Positions 1 to 8,007 are shown, counted from the first letter of the stretch. The stretch is DNA of 25,974 nucleotides from Sulfurovum sp. (GCA_026985755.1 JALSPX010000255.1:1-25974), one strand, 5' to 3'. Notes: generated from the letters alone by a model not told the origin. A program made the numbers and translations.

Positions 1-129
1 CATGATATCTATTTGTATGATAAAATTATTGAAGAGTCCGTACAAGGACATAAAAAAAGAACTTTTACCATTCCTAAAAAACGTATGATAAAAGTCAAAA
101 AGAAAAAGATAAAACCTCTTTCTAACTAA
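1..129 (+). CDS. C-terminal fragment of an unidentified protein
   Basis: An open frame runs in from the left edge and ends at TAA 127-129, giving the last 42 residues of a protein. The tail is very basic: it begins HDIYLYDKIIEE and its last 25 residues are mostly Lys and Arg before ending PLSN. It converges on ruvC with only 8 bases between the two stop codons, which supports a real gene end. There is too little sequence to name a family. Confidence 0.6.
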   Translation, partial: HDIYLYDKIIEESVQGHKKRTFTIPKKRMIKVKKKKIKPLSN

Positions 130-137
130 AAATTTCT

Positions 138-617
138 CTACTTTTGACGCATCTTTACACGCTGAAGATGCGTCAAAGCTATCGCCATTGCATCTGTAAT
201 ATCTAAAGGTTTTATCTCTTTTTTAATACCATAGAGTCTCTTTACCATAAAGGCTACTTGTTCTTTGGTAGCTTTACCATTACCTGTAACCGCCTTTTTA
301 ACCTGTAGTGCTGTATATTCATGGAAAAAGCCTACCTCCTGAAGTATTTTAAGACAGAGTGCACCCCTAAACTGTGCTAATTTAATGACCGACTTTGGAT
401 TGAAAGCAAAAAAGATATCTTCAATGGCAACTTCATCTACCTTATGTGTCTTTAAGATAAGATCAATCCCTTCTACAAGTTCGACCATTTGAGCTTGAAG
501 CTCTTTTTCCTTCATTTTAAGTAAACCTGCTTCCACAAGTGAAAATTTTTTTCCATTCCAATCTATGATACAATAGCCTAAATTACGGCTTCCTGGGTCT
601 ATTCCTAAAATTTTCAT
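138..617 (-). CDS. ruvC: Crossover junction endodeoxyribonuclease RuvC
   Basis: RuvC is the Holliday junction resolvase that works with RuvAB in the cytoplasm and cuts four-way recombination intermediates symmetrically. The 159-residue protein starts MKILGIDPGSRNLGY, the family N-terminus. The four acidic catalytic residues are visible: D7, E66 (in VAIEDIFFAFNP), and D139 and D142 (in LDITDAMAIALTH), matching E. coli D7, E66, D138 and D141. Length is normal. The ATG at 617 has an AAAGG ribosome site six bases upstream, and a perfect DnaA box (626-634) overlaps that site. The gene is divergent from dnaA across about 107 bases, so the shared gap doubles as an origin segment. Confidence 0.96.
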   Translation of the reverse strand: MKILGIDPGSRNLGYCIIDWNGKKFSLVEAGLLKMKEKELQAQMVELVEGIDLILKTHKVDEVAIEDIFFAFNPKSVIKLAQFRGALCLKILQEVGFFHEYTALQVKKAVTGNGKATKEQVAFMVKRLYGIKKEIKPLDITDAMAIALTHLQRVKMRQK

Positions 618-625
618 TCACACCT

Positions 626-712
626 TTATTCACATAGTGAACACTTTTATTCAACTCTGTTTAATTACCGTATCTTAGCTGAATTTAGATAAAATTCTAA
701 AAGTTATTCACA
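626..712. other. DnaA-box cluster upstream of dnaA (oriC1-like)
   Basis: Two exact copies of TTATTCACA lie at 626-634 and 704-712, both reading on the plus strand. One-mismatch copies are TTATTCAAC at 647-655 and TCATTCACA at 614-622. TTATTCACA matches the box described for Helicobacter pylori DnaA. A short inverted repeat, TTCAC-ATA-GTGAA, covers 629-641. In H. pylori the origin is split into two box clusters flanking dnaA, and this is the equivalent of the upstream one. The boxes overlap the ruvC ribosome site and the expected dnaA transcription start, so they may also regulate both genes. Confidence 0.7.
684..695 (+). promoter_or_regulatory. dnaA promoter -10 region
   Basis: The 12-mer TTTAGATAAAAT ends in a TAAAAT -10 box (690-695). 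The same 12-mer precedes tig at 12564-12575. There is no clear -35 box, as is usual for sigma-70 promoters in Campylobacterota. Transcription would start near 702, inside the DnaA box at 704-712, which suggests autorepression. The dnaA ribosome site AAGAGG follows at 714-719. Confidence 0.55.
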
Positions 713-724
713 TAAGAGGTAAAA

Positions 725-2053
725 ATGAATATTGGTCAAAAAATACTTTTTGAATTAAAAAAAGAGATTTCAGAACTTGAATATGAACGCTATATTAAAA
801 AACTTGTTTATCATACAAAACAATCAAGATCTAATATCGTTTATTTCTCTGCACCTAATATGATTATAGCCAAGTGGGTAAAAACAAAATATACAGAGAA
901 AATTGCACATCTTTTTGAATTGGAAAATGAAATAAAACCTCATATTGAAATTACTGTTGGAGCACAAAAGAGTCAAAATAATCTGCCTGTGATAAAAAAT
1001 GTTCATGAAAAAAACAGTTCAAAAAGTACCTATTTAAACCCTTCACTTACTTTTGAAAGCTTTATTGTAGGTGATTCTAACCAATTTGCCTATACCACAG
1101 CAAAATCTGTAGCAGAAAAGCCTGGAAAACAATATAATCCACTTTTTATCTATGGTGGTGTAGGACTTGGGAAAACACACCTGCTTCAAGCAATAGGAAA
1201 TTACCATATAAACTTGGGAAAAACTGTTATATACACTACACTTGAACAATTTATGAACTCTTTTACTTCTCATTTACGCTCACAAACTATGGATAGATTT
1301 AGAGACAAATTTAGAGAGTGTGATTTACTACTCATAGATGATATTCAATTTCTTTCACGCAAAGAACAAACCCAAGAAGAGTTTTTTCATACCTTTAATG
1401 AACTTTATAATACCAACAAACAAATTGTTATCACTGCTGATCGAGCACCCAATAAAATAGCTGGACTTGTAGACAGACTTAAAAGTCGTTTTGAATGGGG
1501 TTTAATGGCAGATATACAACCTCCTGGTCTCGAAACTAAAATTGCCATTATTCAAAAAAAATGTGAACTTGATGGTATCGAACTTACATCTGAAATCATC
1601 CATTTCATTGCCACTCATATGGGTGATAATATACGTGAAATAGAAGGTACAATCATTAAACTTAATGCCCTTTCAAATATGCTAAACCAAGAAATCACCT
1701 TGGATTTTGCACAAAATGCTATTAAAGATCAACTCAAAGAAAAAAGAGATAATATTACCATAGATGACATTGTAAAAATTGTTTCTCATGAACTCAATGT
1801 TAAACCTTCTGATATCAAATCTAAAAAACGTACAAAAATTGTAGTAGACGCTAGAAGAACTGCTATCTATTTAGCCAGAAACCTTACCCCTAATTCAATG
1901 CCTCAAATTGCTCTCTATTTTGGTATGAAAGATCACACAGCCATCTCACACGCTATGAAAAAAATTAATGAAATTATAAACAATGATGAAAATTTTAAAG
2001 TTTTATTAGAAGAACTTTCCAATAAAATACACAGTGATAAACAAAACACATAG
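725..2053 (+). CDS. dnaA: Chromosomal replication initiator protein DnaA
   Basis: DnaA binds DnaA boxes at the origin, forms an ATP-dependent filament and melts the origin so that helicase can load. The 442-residue protein has a short N-terminal domain (about 1-75), a short linker, the AAA+ core (about 108-335) and a DNA-binding C-terminal domain (about 345-442). Walker A is GGVGLGKT at 144-151, Walker B is LLLIDD ending at 206, the LKSRF arginine-finger motif is at 252-256, and the box-recognition signature DHTAISHA is at 403-410. It starts at ATG 725, five bases after AAGAGG. Box clusters lie on both sides, as expected for a DnaA gene placed inside its own origin. Confidence 0.98.
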   Translation: MNIGQKILFELKKEISELEYERYIKKLVYHTKQSRSNIVYFSAPNMIIAKWVKTKYTEKIAHLFELENEIKPHIEITVGAQKSQNNLPVIKNVHEKNSSKSTYLNPSLTFESFIVGDSNQFAYTTAKSVAEKPGKQYNPLFIYGGVGLGKTHLLQAIGNYHINLGKTVIYTTLEQFMNSFTSHLRSQTMDRFRDKFRECDLLLIDDIQFLSRKEQTQEEFFHTFNELYNTNKQIVITADRAPNKIAGLVDRLKSRFEWGLMADIQPPGLETKIAIIQKKCELDGIELTSEIIHFIATHMGDNIREIEGTIIKLNALSNMLNQEITLDFAQNAIKDQLKEKRDNITIDDIVKIVSHELNVKPSDIKSKKRTKIVVDARRTAIYLARNLTPNSMPQIALYFGMKDHTAISHAMKKINEIINNDENFKVLLEELSNKIHSDKQNT

Positions 2054-2090
2054 ACACAATAACATTTGAAATACAAAATATCACTAAAAA

Positions 2091-2253
2091 GTTGAATAAA
2101 AAAAAGATATAATTTTAAAAGTGAAAGGATGTGAATAATTATACAATATAATTAGACCTCCAAACAACAATAATACAAGTAGTAAAACAGTTTTTCACAA
2201 TTTCATGTCATACTACTACTATCTACTATTATTATTAAAAATAAGGAAAGTCA
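2091..2253. other. Putative main origin between dnaA and dnaN (oriC2-like)
   Basis: This AT-rich gap holds one exact DnaA box on the minus strand (TGTGAATAA, 2130-2138) and one-mismatch boxes GTTGAATAA (2091-2099, minus) and TTTTTCACA (2191-2199, plus). From 2211 to 2237 there is a triplet repeat of CTA then TTA units; on the complementary strand, read 3' to 5', it is GAT and AAT triplets, the pattern of the DnaA-trio used in origin melting. Long A/T runs (2098-2121, 2138-2153) could serve as the unwinding element. The position matches oriC2 of H. pylori. Function is inferred from motifs and location. Confidence 0.72.
2108..2152 (+). promoter_or_regulatory. Candidate dnaN promoters (two TATAAT boxes)
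   Basis: Two exact TATAAT hexamers lie at 2108-2113 and 2147-2152, either side of the DnaA box at 2130-2138. Either could drive dnaN, whose ribosome site AAGGAAAG is at 2243-2250. The leader would carry the whole triplet repeat. No convincing -35 box is visible for either. Confidence 0.4.
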
Positions 2254-3321
2254 ATGAAGATAAAAGCAAATAAGCAAATAATCGAATCTATACTTATTAA
2301 TCTACAACCTTTTTTAGAAAAAAAAGATGCTAGCCAAATCACCTCGCATATCTTATTTGAAACCTCAAATAATAAATGTATCATCAAAGCTACAGATTCA
2401 GAAATTGGACTAAAAATAGTCACTGATAATATTACTATAGAAGCAGAAGGATCCTTTACTGCAAATGGTAAAAAACTTTTAGACATCGTTCGTATATTAA
2501 AAGATGATGAAATTATTTTAGAAGTATTAGATAATACGCTTATTGTTAAACAAAAAAATTCTAAATTTAAATTACCTACTTTTGATGCATCATCTTATCC
2601 ATCATTTCCAAGTATAGAAGATAAACCACAAATTTCATTAGACTCATTATCGCTTATTCAAAATCTTAAAAAGATTTCTCCAGCAATTGATACAAATAAT
2701 CCTAAATTTGAACTCAATGGTGCCTTAATCAATATAAAACACGACACAACAGATTTAGTAGGAACAGATACAAGAAGATTAGCTATAGCATCTATTCCAG
2801 GAAATAATTCTGAAGAGTTATCACTTATTGTTCCTAAAAAAGCTATTATAGAAATTCAAAAACTATTTTTAGATCAAATCAATATCTATTTTGATGAAAC
2901 TAATTTAATTATTACTAATGAAAATTATTTTTTCTATACAAGACTCATAAATGGAAAATTTCCAGATTATCAACGAATCATACCTACTTCAACAAAACAT
3001 CAAATTACACTTCCTAAAAAAGAGATGATTGATGCAATTAAAATGATAACCACTATTTCACAAGAGATAAAAATGATACTCTTATCAGACACAATTATCT
3101 TTGAATCTCTCTCAGCAGATAATGTTGAAGCAAAAACAGAATTAGAAGTATCTACAGGTTTATCTGATAAATTTGAAATCTCTTTTAATTCTAAATATTT
3201 TTTAGATTTTATTTCACAAACCAATAAAAATGAATTTATCATAGAATTCAATGAACCATCATTACCATTTATCATAAAAGACGATAATTTTATTACTATT
3301 ATCATGCCTATTGTAGCATAG
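2254..3321 (+). CDS. dnaN: DNA polymerase III beta subunit (sliding clamp)
   Basis: DnaN forms the ring-shaped dimer that tethers the replicative polymerase and other partners to DNA. The protein has 355 residues, close to the 366 of E. coli, consistent with three clamp domains of about 120 residues. The N-terminus (MKIKANKQIIESILINLQPF), the GTDTRRLA segment near 170, the NGKFPDYQRIIP segment near 235 and the C-terminal FIIKDDNFITIIMPI are clamp features; the MPI ending forms part of the partner-binding pocket. It starts at ATG 2254 after AAGGAAAG. It follows dnaA as in most bacteria, but here it is followed by pyrG rather than gyrB or recF. Confidence 0.97.
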   Translation: MKIKANKQIIESILINLQPFLEKKDASQITSHILFETSNNKCIIKATDSEIGLKIVTDNITIEAEGSFTANGKKLLDIVRILKDDEIILEVLDNTLIVKQKNSKFKLPTFDASSYPSFPSIEDKPQISLDSLSLIQNLKKISPAIDTNNPKFELNGALINIKHDTTDLVGTDTRRLAIASIPGNNSEELSLIVPKKAIIEIQKLFLDQINIYFDETNLIITNENYFFYTRLINGKFPDYQRIIPTSTKHQITLPKKEMIDAIKMITTISQEIKMILLSDTIIFESLSADNVEAKTELEVSTGLSDKFEISFNSKYFLDFISQTNKNEFIIEFNEPSLPFIIKDDNFITIIMPIVA

Positions 3322-3335
3322 AAGGAAAACATTAA

Positions 3336-4979
3336 ATGAGTGAAAATTCAACAAAATATATTTTTGTTACAGGTGGTGTACTCTCTTCATTAGGAAAAGG
3401 TATTACTGCTGCGAGTATAGGAACACTCTTAAAACATACAGGACAACGTGTGGGTGTTTTAAAACTTGACCCTTATATCAATGTGGATCCAGGTACGATG
3501 TCTCCTTTAGAGCATGGTGAAGTTTTTGTCACAAAAGATGGTGCTGAGACTGATCTTGATTTAGGGCATTATGAAAGATTTCTCGATACTTCTCTCACTC
3601 AAAACAATAACTTTACAACAGGGCTTGTCTATAAAACAGTCATAGAAAATGAACGTAAAGGGAAATACCTTGGTAAAACTATCCAGGTAGTACCACATAT
3701 TGTTAATGAAATTAAAGAACGTATTTTCCATGCAGGTGAGGCTAAAGATATTCTTATTGTTGAACTAGGTGGAACCACAGGAGATATAGAAGGACTTCCT
3801 TTTCTTGAAACGATTAGACAAATCAAACATGAATTAGGTCGAGCAAATGTCATGAATATTCATGTCACACTTCTACCTTACATTAAAGCTGCTGGTGAAC
3901 TTAAAACCAAACCTACACAACACTCTGTACAGGAACTTAGGCGTATAGGTATTGCACCTCATATGCTTGTTCTTCGCGCTGAAGTACCTGTAACCAATGA
4001 TATTAAACGTAAAATCGCTTATGCCTGTGATGTAGAAGAAGATTCTGTTATCGTAGCAGAAGATGCCTCTACTATCTATAAAGTACCACTTAATTTTTTG
4101 GCACAAGATATTCTTACACCTATTTGTAAACAGTTAGACCTTGACAATTGTGTACCAAAAATGGACGAATGGTCCAATTTGGTACATAAAATAATTATGC
4201 CTTCTGATGAAATGAAAATAGCCTTTGTAGGTAAATATTTGGATTTGAAAGAGTCATACAAATCGCTGACAGAAGCACTTATTCACTGTGGTGCACACCT
4301 TGATACACGTGTCAACATCAAATGGGTAGACTCTGAAAAAGTAGAAGATGATGGCGCAGAAAAATACTTGAATGACTGTGATGGTATACTTGTTGCAGGT
4401 GGATTTGGTGAACGTGGTATTGAGGGTAAAATACTCTCTATCCAATATGCCAGAGAAAATAAGGTACCATTCCTTGGGATTTGTCTAGGGATGCAGCTCT
4501 CTATGGTAGAGTTTGCCAGAAATGTACTTAAACTTGAAGATGCGAATTCTGTAGAGTTTAATGAAGAGACCTCTGCACCTATTATTTATCTGATTGATGA
4601 ATTTATCGATGCAGCTGGAGCGAAGCAAATACGTACAGCCACTACAGCAATAGGTGGAACACTGAGACTTGGTGAGTATGAGTGTGAAACAAAAGAAGAT
4701 TCTAATCTGAGAGCTGCCTATGATGCACCTATCATCTTTGAAAGACATAGACACCGTTATGAAGCCAATCCAGCATATAGGGAAGCTTTTGAAGCCAATG
4801 GTATGGAGATTACAGGTGAGTCTCATGGACTCATAGAAGCCGTAGAAGTCAAAGACCATCCATGGTTCTTGGGTGTACAGTTTCACCCAGAGTTTACTTC
4901 TAGATTACAAAATGCAAACCCTGCTATATTGGCATTTATAGATGCTGCACAAAAACATAAAAACATTGAAAGAACGTAA
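3336..4979 (+). CDS. pyrG: CTP synthase (glutamine-hydrolysing)
   Basis: PyrG makes CTP from UTP, ATP and glutamine, the last step of pyrimidine nucleotide synthesis. The 547 residues divide into an N-terminal synthetase domain (about 1-270; begins KYIFVTGGVLSSLGKG, with the LKLDPYINVDPGTMSP motif at 42-56) and a C-terminal class I glutamine amidotransferase domain (about 292-540). The nucleophile is C383 in FLGICLGMQL, and H517 and E519 in GVQFHPEF complete the triad. It starts 14 bases after dnaN with GAAGGAAAAC as ribosome site and probably shares its transcript. pyrG-recJ adjacency is also found in Campylobacter jejuni. Confidence 0.97.
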   Translation: MSENSTKYIFVTGGVLSSLGKGITAASIGTLLKHTGQRVGVLKLDPYINVDPGTMSPLEHGEVFVTKDGAETDLDLGHYERFLDTSLTQNNNFTTGLVYKTVIENERKGKYLGKTIQVVPHIVNEIKERIFHAGEAKDILIVELGGTTGDIEGLPFLETIRQIKHELGRANVMNIHVTLLPYIKAAGELKTKPTQHSVQELRRIGIAPHMLVLRAEVPVTNDIKRKIAYACDVEEDSVIVAEDASTIYKVPLNFLAQDILTPICKQLDLDNCVPKMDEWSNLVHKIIMPSDEMKIAFVGKYLDLKESYKSLTEALIHCGAHLDTRVNIKWVDSEKVEDDGAEKYLNDCDGILVAGGFGERGIEGKILSIQYARENKVPFLGICLGMQLSMVEFARNVLKLEDANSVEFNEETSAPIIYLIDEFIDAAGAKQIRTATTAIGGTLRLGEYECETKEDSNLRAAYDAPIIFERHRHRYEANPAYREAFEANGMEITGESHGLIEAVEVKDHPWFLGVQFHPEFTSRLQNANPAILAFIDAAQKHKNIERT

Positions 4980-4980
4980 A

Positions 4981-5055
4981 ATGAACAAAGTCCATTTTAC
5001 TACGTTAACACTGGGTTTTCTTCAGCAGAAAGCTCACGTGACTAGTCACGTATAA
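4981..5055 (+). CDS. Possible 24-residue leader ORF between pyrG and recJ
   Basis: An ATG one base after the pyrG stop opens a 24-codon frame (starts MNKVHFTTLTLGF, ends HVTSHV) that stops at TAA 5053-5055, two bases before the recJ GTG at 5058. The ribosome site is weak (GAAAGAA). Because recJ has no Shine-Dalgarno of its own, translation of this frame into its stop could deliver ribosomes to recJ by coupling. It may equally be chance; no family is recognised. Confidence 0.25.
   Translation: MNKVHFTTLTLGFLQQKAHVTSHV
5036..5051. repeat. Perfect 16-bp palindrome before recJ
   Basis: ACGTGACTAGTCACGT reads the same on both strands and ends 6 bases before the recJ start codon. As RNA it could form a small hairpin next to the initiation site; as DNA it has the form of a dimeric regulator site. 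No T-run follows, so it is not a terminator. Confidence 0.6.
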
Positions 5056-5057
5056 TT

Positions 5058-6644
5058 GTGGTATATAAAAAATTAACGCTTCAAGCGTTAGAAAAACTTT
5101 TAATAAATCGTTTTAAAGAGGGATTTCTCTCTTTAAAAGACCTTCCAAACCCTTCTACTTTTAAAGATATGGATAGAGCCACTGAGCGTATCGTTCAAGC
5201 CATAAAAAATAGAGAAAAAATAACCATCATCGGTGACTATGATGTCGATGGTGTCACCTCTACGACACTCATGAAACTCTTTTTTGAAGAGATAGAGTAC
5301 CCCATAGAGTGGATTATCCCTAACCGTTTTAGAGATGGCTATGGACTCTCTGCCAATATCATCCCACGTATAGTAGGTACAGATTTGGCTATCACCGTGG
5401 ACAATGGTATCTCAGCGGTGTATGCAGCGAAACTTTGTAAAGAGCAGGGTATTGAACTCATCATTACAGACCACCATTTGTTAGCTCCCGAAGTGCCAGA
5501 GTGTTATGCCATTATAGATCAGAAACAAGAGACATGTACTTTTCCTTATTCTGATGTCTGTGGTGCACAGATAGCGTGGTATCTTATTGCTTCACTTAAA
5601 AATGCATTAGGTATTCAAATCAATATGATGTCCTATATGGAGCTTACAGCCATTGCCATCATCGCAGATATGATGCCACTGCAACACATCAACAGAGCGA
5701 TGGTCAATGCAGGGATAAAAGCACTCAATAAAAGTACACGCCCAGGGATAAAAGCGTTTTTAGAACATGCACAAAAAGAAGCACTGGGTGCAGAAGATAT
5801 AGGCTTTTTTTTAGCACCACTGCTCAACAGTGCAGGGCGTATGGAAGATGCAAGTTTTGCAGTAGAATTTTTAGCTTCAACGAACATCTATGATGCAAGG
5901 GTTAGACTAGGGCGTTTGATTGATTTTAACAATGCTCGCAAAGCCACAGAACAAGAGATCACCAGTAAAGCATTGGCACAGGTGAACGCAGAAGATGATG
6001 TGATAGTTGTAGAGGGCAGAGAGTGGCATGAGGGTGTGGTAGGCATTGTAGCTGCCAGAGTAGCACGACAGCATGAAAAGCCATGTATTGTACTTAGCAA
6101 CAATGGAGAAGGTACACTTAAAGGGAGTGGACGAAGCTTTGGTGCGTGTGACCTATTTGCCATCACAAACAGCTGTAGAGAGCACCTAGAGAAGTTTGGA
6201 GGACATAGTGCAGCCATAGGGCTTAGTTTGCATGAAAATAGCCTAGAAGCCTTTAGGGAACAACTTCAAATAAATTATGCCAAAGGCAACTACACAAAAG
6301 CATTGGTAGACCCAGATATCGTAGGTGAACTGCACTTCAAAGATATCTCTTTTGACCTCACCAAACTTGTAAGACAATATGAACCCTACGGACAGGGAAA
6401 CCCCACCCCAAAGTTCATCTCTAAAAATGTAGAACTTCTCCAAGCTGATACCATGGGCAAAGAGGGTGAACATTTACGATTTTCTTTTGCACAGGAGGGC
6501 ATTGTTATGGCAGGTGTGCAGTTTAAGACACGTGAAGTCTATGAGGCAGGTTCTATAGTAGATGTGGTCTATACGGTGAATGAAAATCATTTTAGAGGGA
6601 ATGTTTCTTTGCAGTTGATGGTGGAGAAGGTGATAATTCATTAA
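5058..6644 (+). CDS. recJ: Single-stranded-DNA-specific exonuclease RecJ
   Basis: RecJ degrades single-stranded DNA 5' to 3' in recombinational and mismatch repair. The 528-residue protein has the DHH phosphoesterase core: GDYDVDG at 59-65 (metal ligands D60, D62, D64), a DNG motif near 115-117, DHH at 138-140 and ADMMPL with D204; then LNSAGRMEDA near 257-266, the DHHA1 domain with GSGRS (356-360) and GGHSAA (381-386), and a C-terminal OB-like region. Length is somewhat below E. coli RecJ (577). The start is GTG 5058: the frame is closed by TAG at 5043-5045 and the first internal Met is about residue 38, inside conserved sequence. There is no Shine-Dalgarno before the GTG. Confidence 0.94.
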   Translation: MVYKKLTLQALEKLLINRFKEGFLSLKDLPNPSTFKDMDRATERIVQAIKNREKITIIGDYDVDGVTSTTLMKLFFEEIEYPIEWIIPNRFRDGYGLSANIIPRIVGTDLAITVDNGISAVYAAKLCKEQGIELIITDHHLLAPEVPECYAIIDQKQETCTFPYSDVCGAQIAWYLIASLKNALGIQINMMSYMELTAIAIIADMMPLQHINRAMVNAGIKALNKSTRPGIKAFLEHAQKEALGAEDIGFFLAPLLNSAGRMEDASFAVEFLASTNIYDARVRLGRLIDFNNARKATEQEITSKALAQVNAEDDVIVVEGREWHEGVVGIVAARVARQHEKPCIVLSNNGEGTLKGSGRSFGACDLFAITNSCREHLEKFGGHSAAIGLSLHENSLEAFREQLQINYAKGNYTKALVDPDIVGELHFKDISFDLTKLVRQYEPYGQGNPTPKFISKNVELLQADTMGKEGEHLRFSFAQEGIVMAGVQFKTREVYEAGSIVDVVYTVNENHFRGNVSLQLMVEKVIIH

Positions 6645-6679
6645 TCAATATATGTATTGCATTACATAAAATATTAAGA

Positions 6680-6685
6680 TATAAT
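6680..6685 (+). promoter_or_regulatory. Promoter -10 box of the AAA ATPase gene
   Basis: TATAAT lies 28 bases before the ATG at 6714, with the ribosome site AAAGG at 6703-6707. This suggests the ATPase gene has its own promoter rather than relying on recJ. A small perfect hairpin, TATGTA-TTGCAT-TACATA, lies just upstream at 6651-6668. Confidence 0.5.
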
Positions 6686-6713
6686 TGTAATATAAAACAT
6701 ATAAAGGTATCTT

Positions 6714-7949
6714 ATGTTAGACACTCTTTTCATAAAAAGTCAGCAATTCATTAAAAATAACAATCTCACATACCAAAGATACTTCATCCAAAATGAAGCG
6801 CTTGAACATAGACTGTCCATCATACGTGGTGCAAGAGGCATAGGAAAGACCACTAGCATAGCACAGTATATGAGCCACTATGCAGAGCATGAAGCACTCT
6901 ATATATCACTTGATGATATTGTCAATGCAAAACAGAGTATTTATGCGATAGCTGAAGCGTTTGAATTACAGGGTGGACGACTGCTTTGTCTTGATGAAAT
7001 ACATAAATATGACAACTGGTCACAAGAACTCAAAAATATTTATGACAGTTTTCCTTCACTGAAAGTCATCGCCTCGGGAAGTTCTGCACTAGAGATACAC
7101 AAAGGCTCACATGATTTAAGTCGTAGAGCTATCGTCTACACGATGGTGGGTATGAGCTTTAGAGAATTCTTGGAACTGCATCATGGCTATAGTTTTGATA
7201 TCTATGATTTAGAAGATATCATACATCATCATACTAAAATAGCAGAAAGTATTGTGTTGGAACTGCAAAAGAAAAATCATAAAATCATTGCACTTTTTCG
7301 AGATTATCTAAAGTTTGGTTATTACCCTTACTATGTGGGACTGCCAAATGAGATGCTCTTTTTCCAAACACTCAAACAAAATATCAATGTCACTATAGAG
7401 AGTGACTTGCTCAATATCTATCCTTCTCTCAACGGCAGAAGTATCAAAAAAATAAAGCTTCTACTTGCAGTCATTATGCAAAATGTTCCTTTTACGCCTA
7501 CTATGTCATCACTCAAAAAGAGTGTAGACATCAAAGATGACAGAACTATCAAAGAGTACTTGTCGCATCTGGATGATGCAGGACTTATCAAGCTACTGAT
7601 GAAGTCTTCTCTTTCCATGAAAAATATAGACAAACCAGAAAAAATTTACCTTGCCAATACCAATCTCATGTATACAAGTTCTCCGGATATCGGTAACGTG
7701 CGAGAAAGCTTTTTTATGAACCAACTCTCTAACTATTATACGGTTAAAAGTCCTTTAGAGATGAAGGGTGTGTATGCTGCAAGCAAAGGAGACTTTTATT
7801 TAGAAGAGAAATATACGGTGGAAGTAGGTGGTAAAAACAAATCATTTAATCAAATCAAAGATATACCCAACTCATTTTTGGCTTGTGACGAAGTAGAAGT
7901 AGGGCATGGTGCGAAAATACCGCTTTGGTTGTTTGGGTTTTTGTATTAG
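6714..7949 (+). CDS. AAA_14 family ATP-binding protein with DUF4143-type C-terminus
   Basis: A 411-residue cytoplasmic ATPase of unknown role. Walker A is GARGIGKT at 39-46, Walker B is LLCLDE at 90-95, and a sensor-like ASGSSALEI follows at 120-128; this order is typical of AAA_14 domains. Residues about 240-300 look like a winged helix (LNGRSIKKIKLLLA, then IKEYLSHLDDAGLI). The C-terminal part from about 328 has the RESFFMNQL motif and a nuclease-like core, D360, E370 and K374, in which the usual ExK is replaced by EVGGK. It stands alone between recJ and convergent nifU. Members of this family are widespread and often variable between strains; no toxin-antitoxin partner is visible here. Confidence 0.85.
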   Translation: MLDTLFIKSQQFIKNNNLTYQRYFIQNEALEHRLSIIRGARGIGKTTSIAQYMSHYAEHEALYISLDDIVNAKQSIYAIAEAFELQGGRLLCLDEIHKYDNWSQELKNIYDSFPSLKVIASGSSALEIHKGSHDLSRRAIVYTMVGMSFREFLELHHGYSFDIYDLEDIIHHHTKIAESIVLELQKKNHKIIALFRDYLKFGYYPYYVGLPNEMLFFQTLKQNINVTIESDLLNIYPSLNGRSIKKIKLLLAVIMQNVPFTPTMSSLKKSVDIKDDRTIKEYLSHLDDAGLIKLLMKSSLSMKNIDKPEKIYLANTNLMYTSSPDIGNVRESFFMNQLSNYYTVKSPLEMKGVYAASKGDFYLEEKYTVEVGGKNKSFNQIKDIPNSFLACDEVEVGHGAKIPLWLFGFLY

Positions 7950-7970
7950 GTAATAATAAGTAGTATTTTT

Positions 7971-7995
7971 AAACCCAAATAAAACGTTTGGGTTT
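7971..7995. terminator. Stem-loop between convergent ATPase gene and nifU
   Basis: AAACCCAAA (7971-7979) and TTTGGGTTT (7987-7995) form a perfect 9-bp stem with a 7-base loop between the two converging stop codons. Neither side has a clean T-run directly after the stem, so it would be a weak bidirectional terminator or an mRNA-end stabiliser. A second TTTGGGTTT at 7932-7940, inside the ATPase stop region, could pair with the same left arm. Confidence 0.45.
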
Positions 7996-8007
7996 AGGAA
8001 AAAAGGA

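Noticed and set aside
6651..6668. TATGTA-TTGCAT-TACATA hairpin after recJ as a terminator
   Set aside because: The stem is short, entirely weak and not followed by a T-run.
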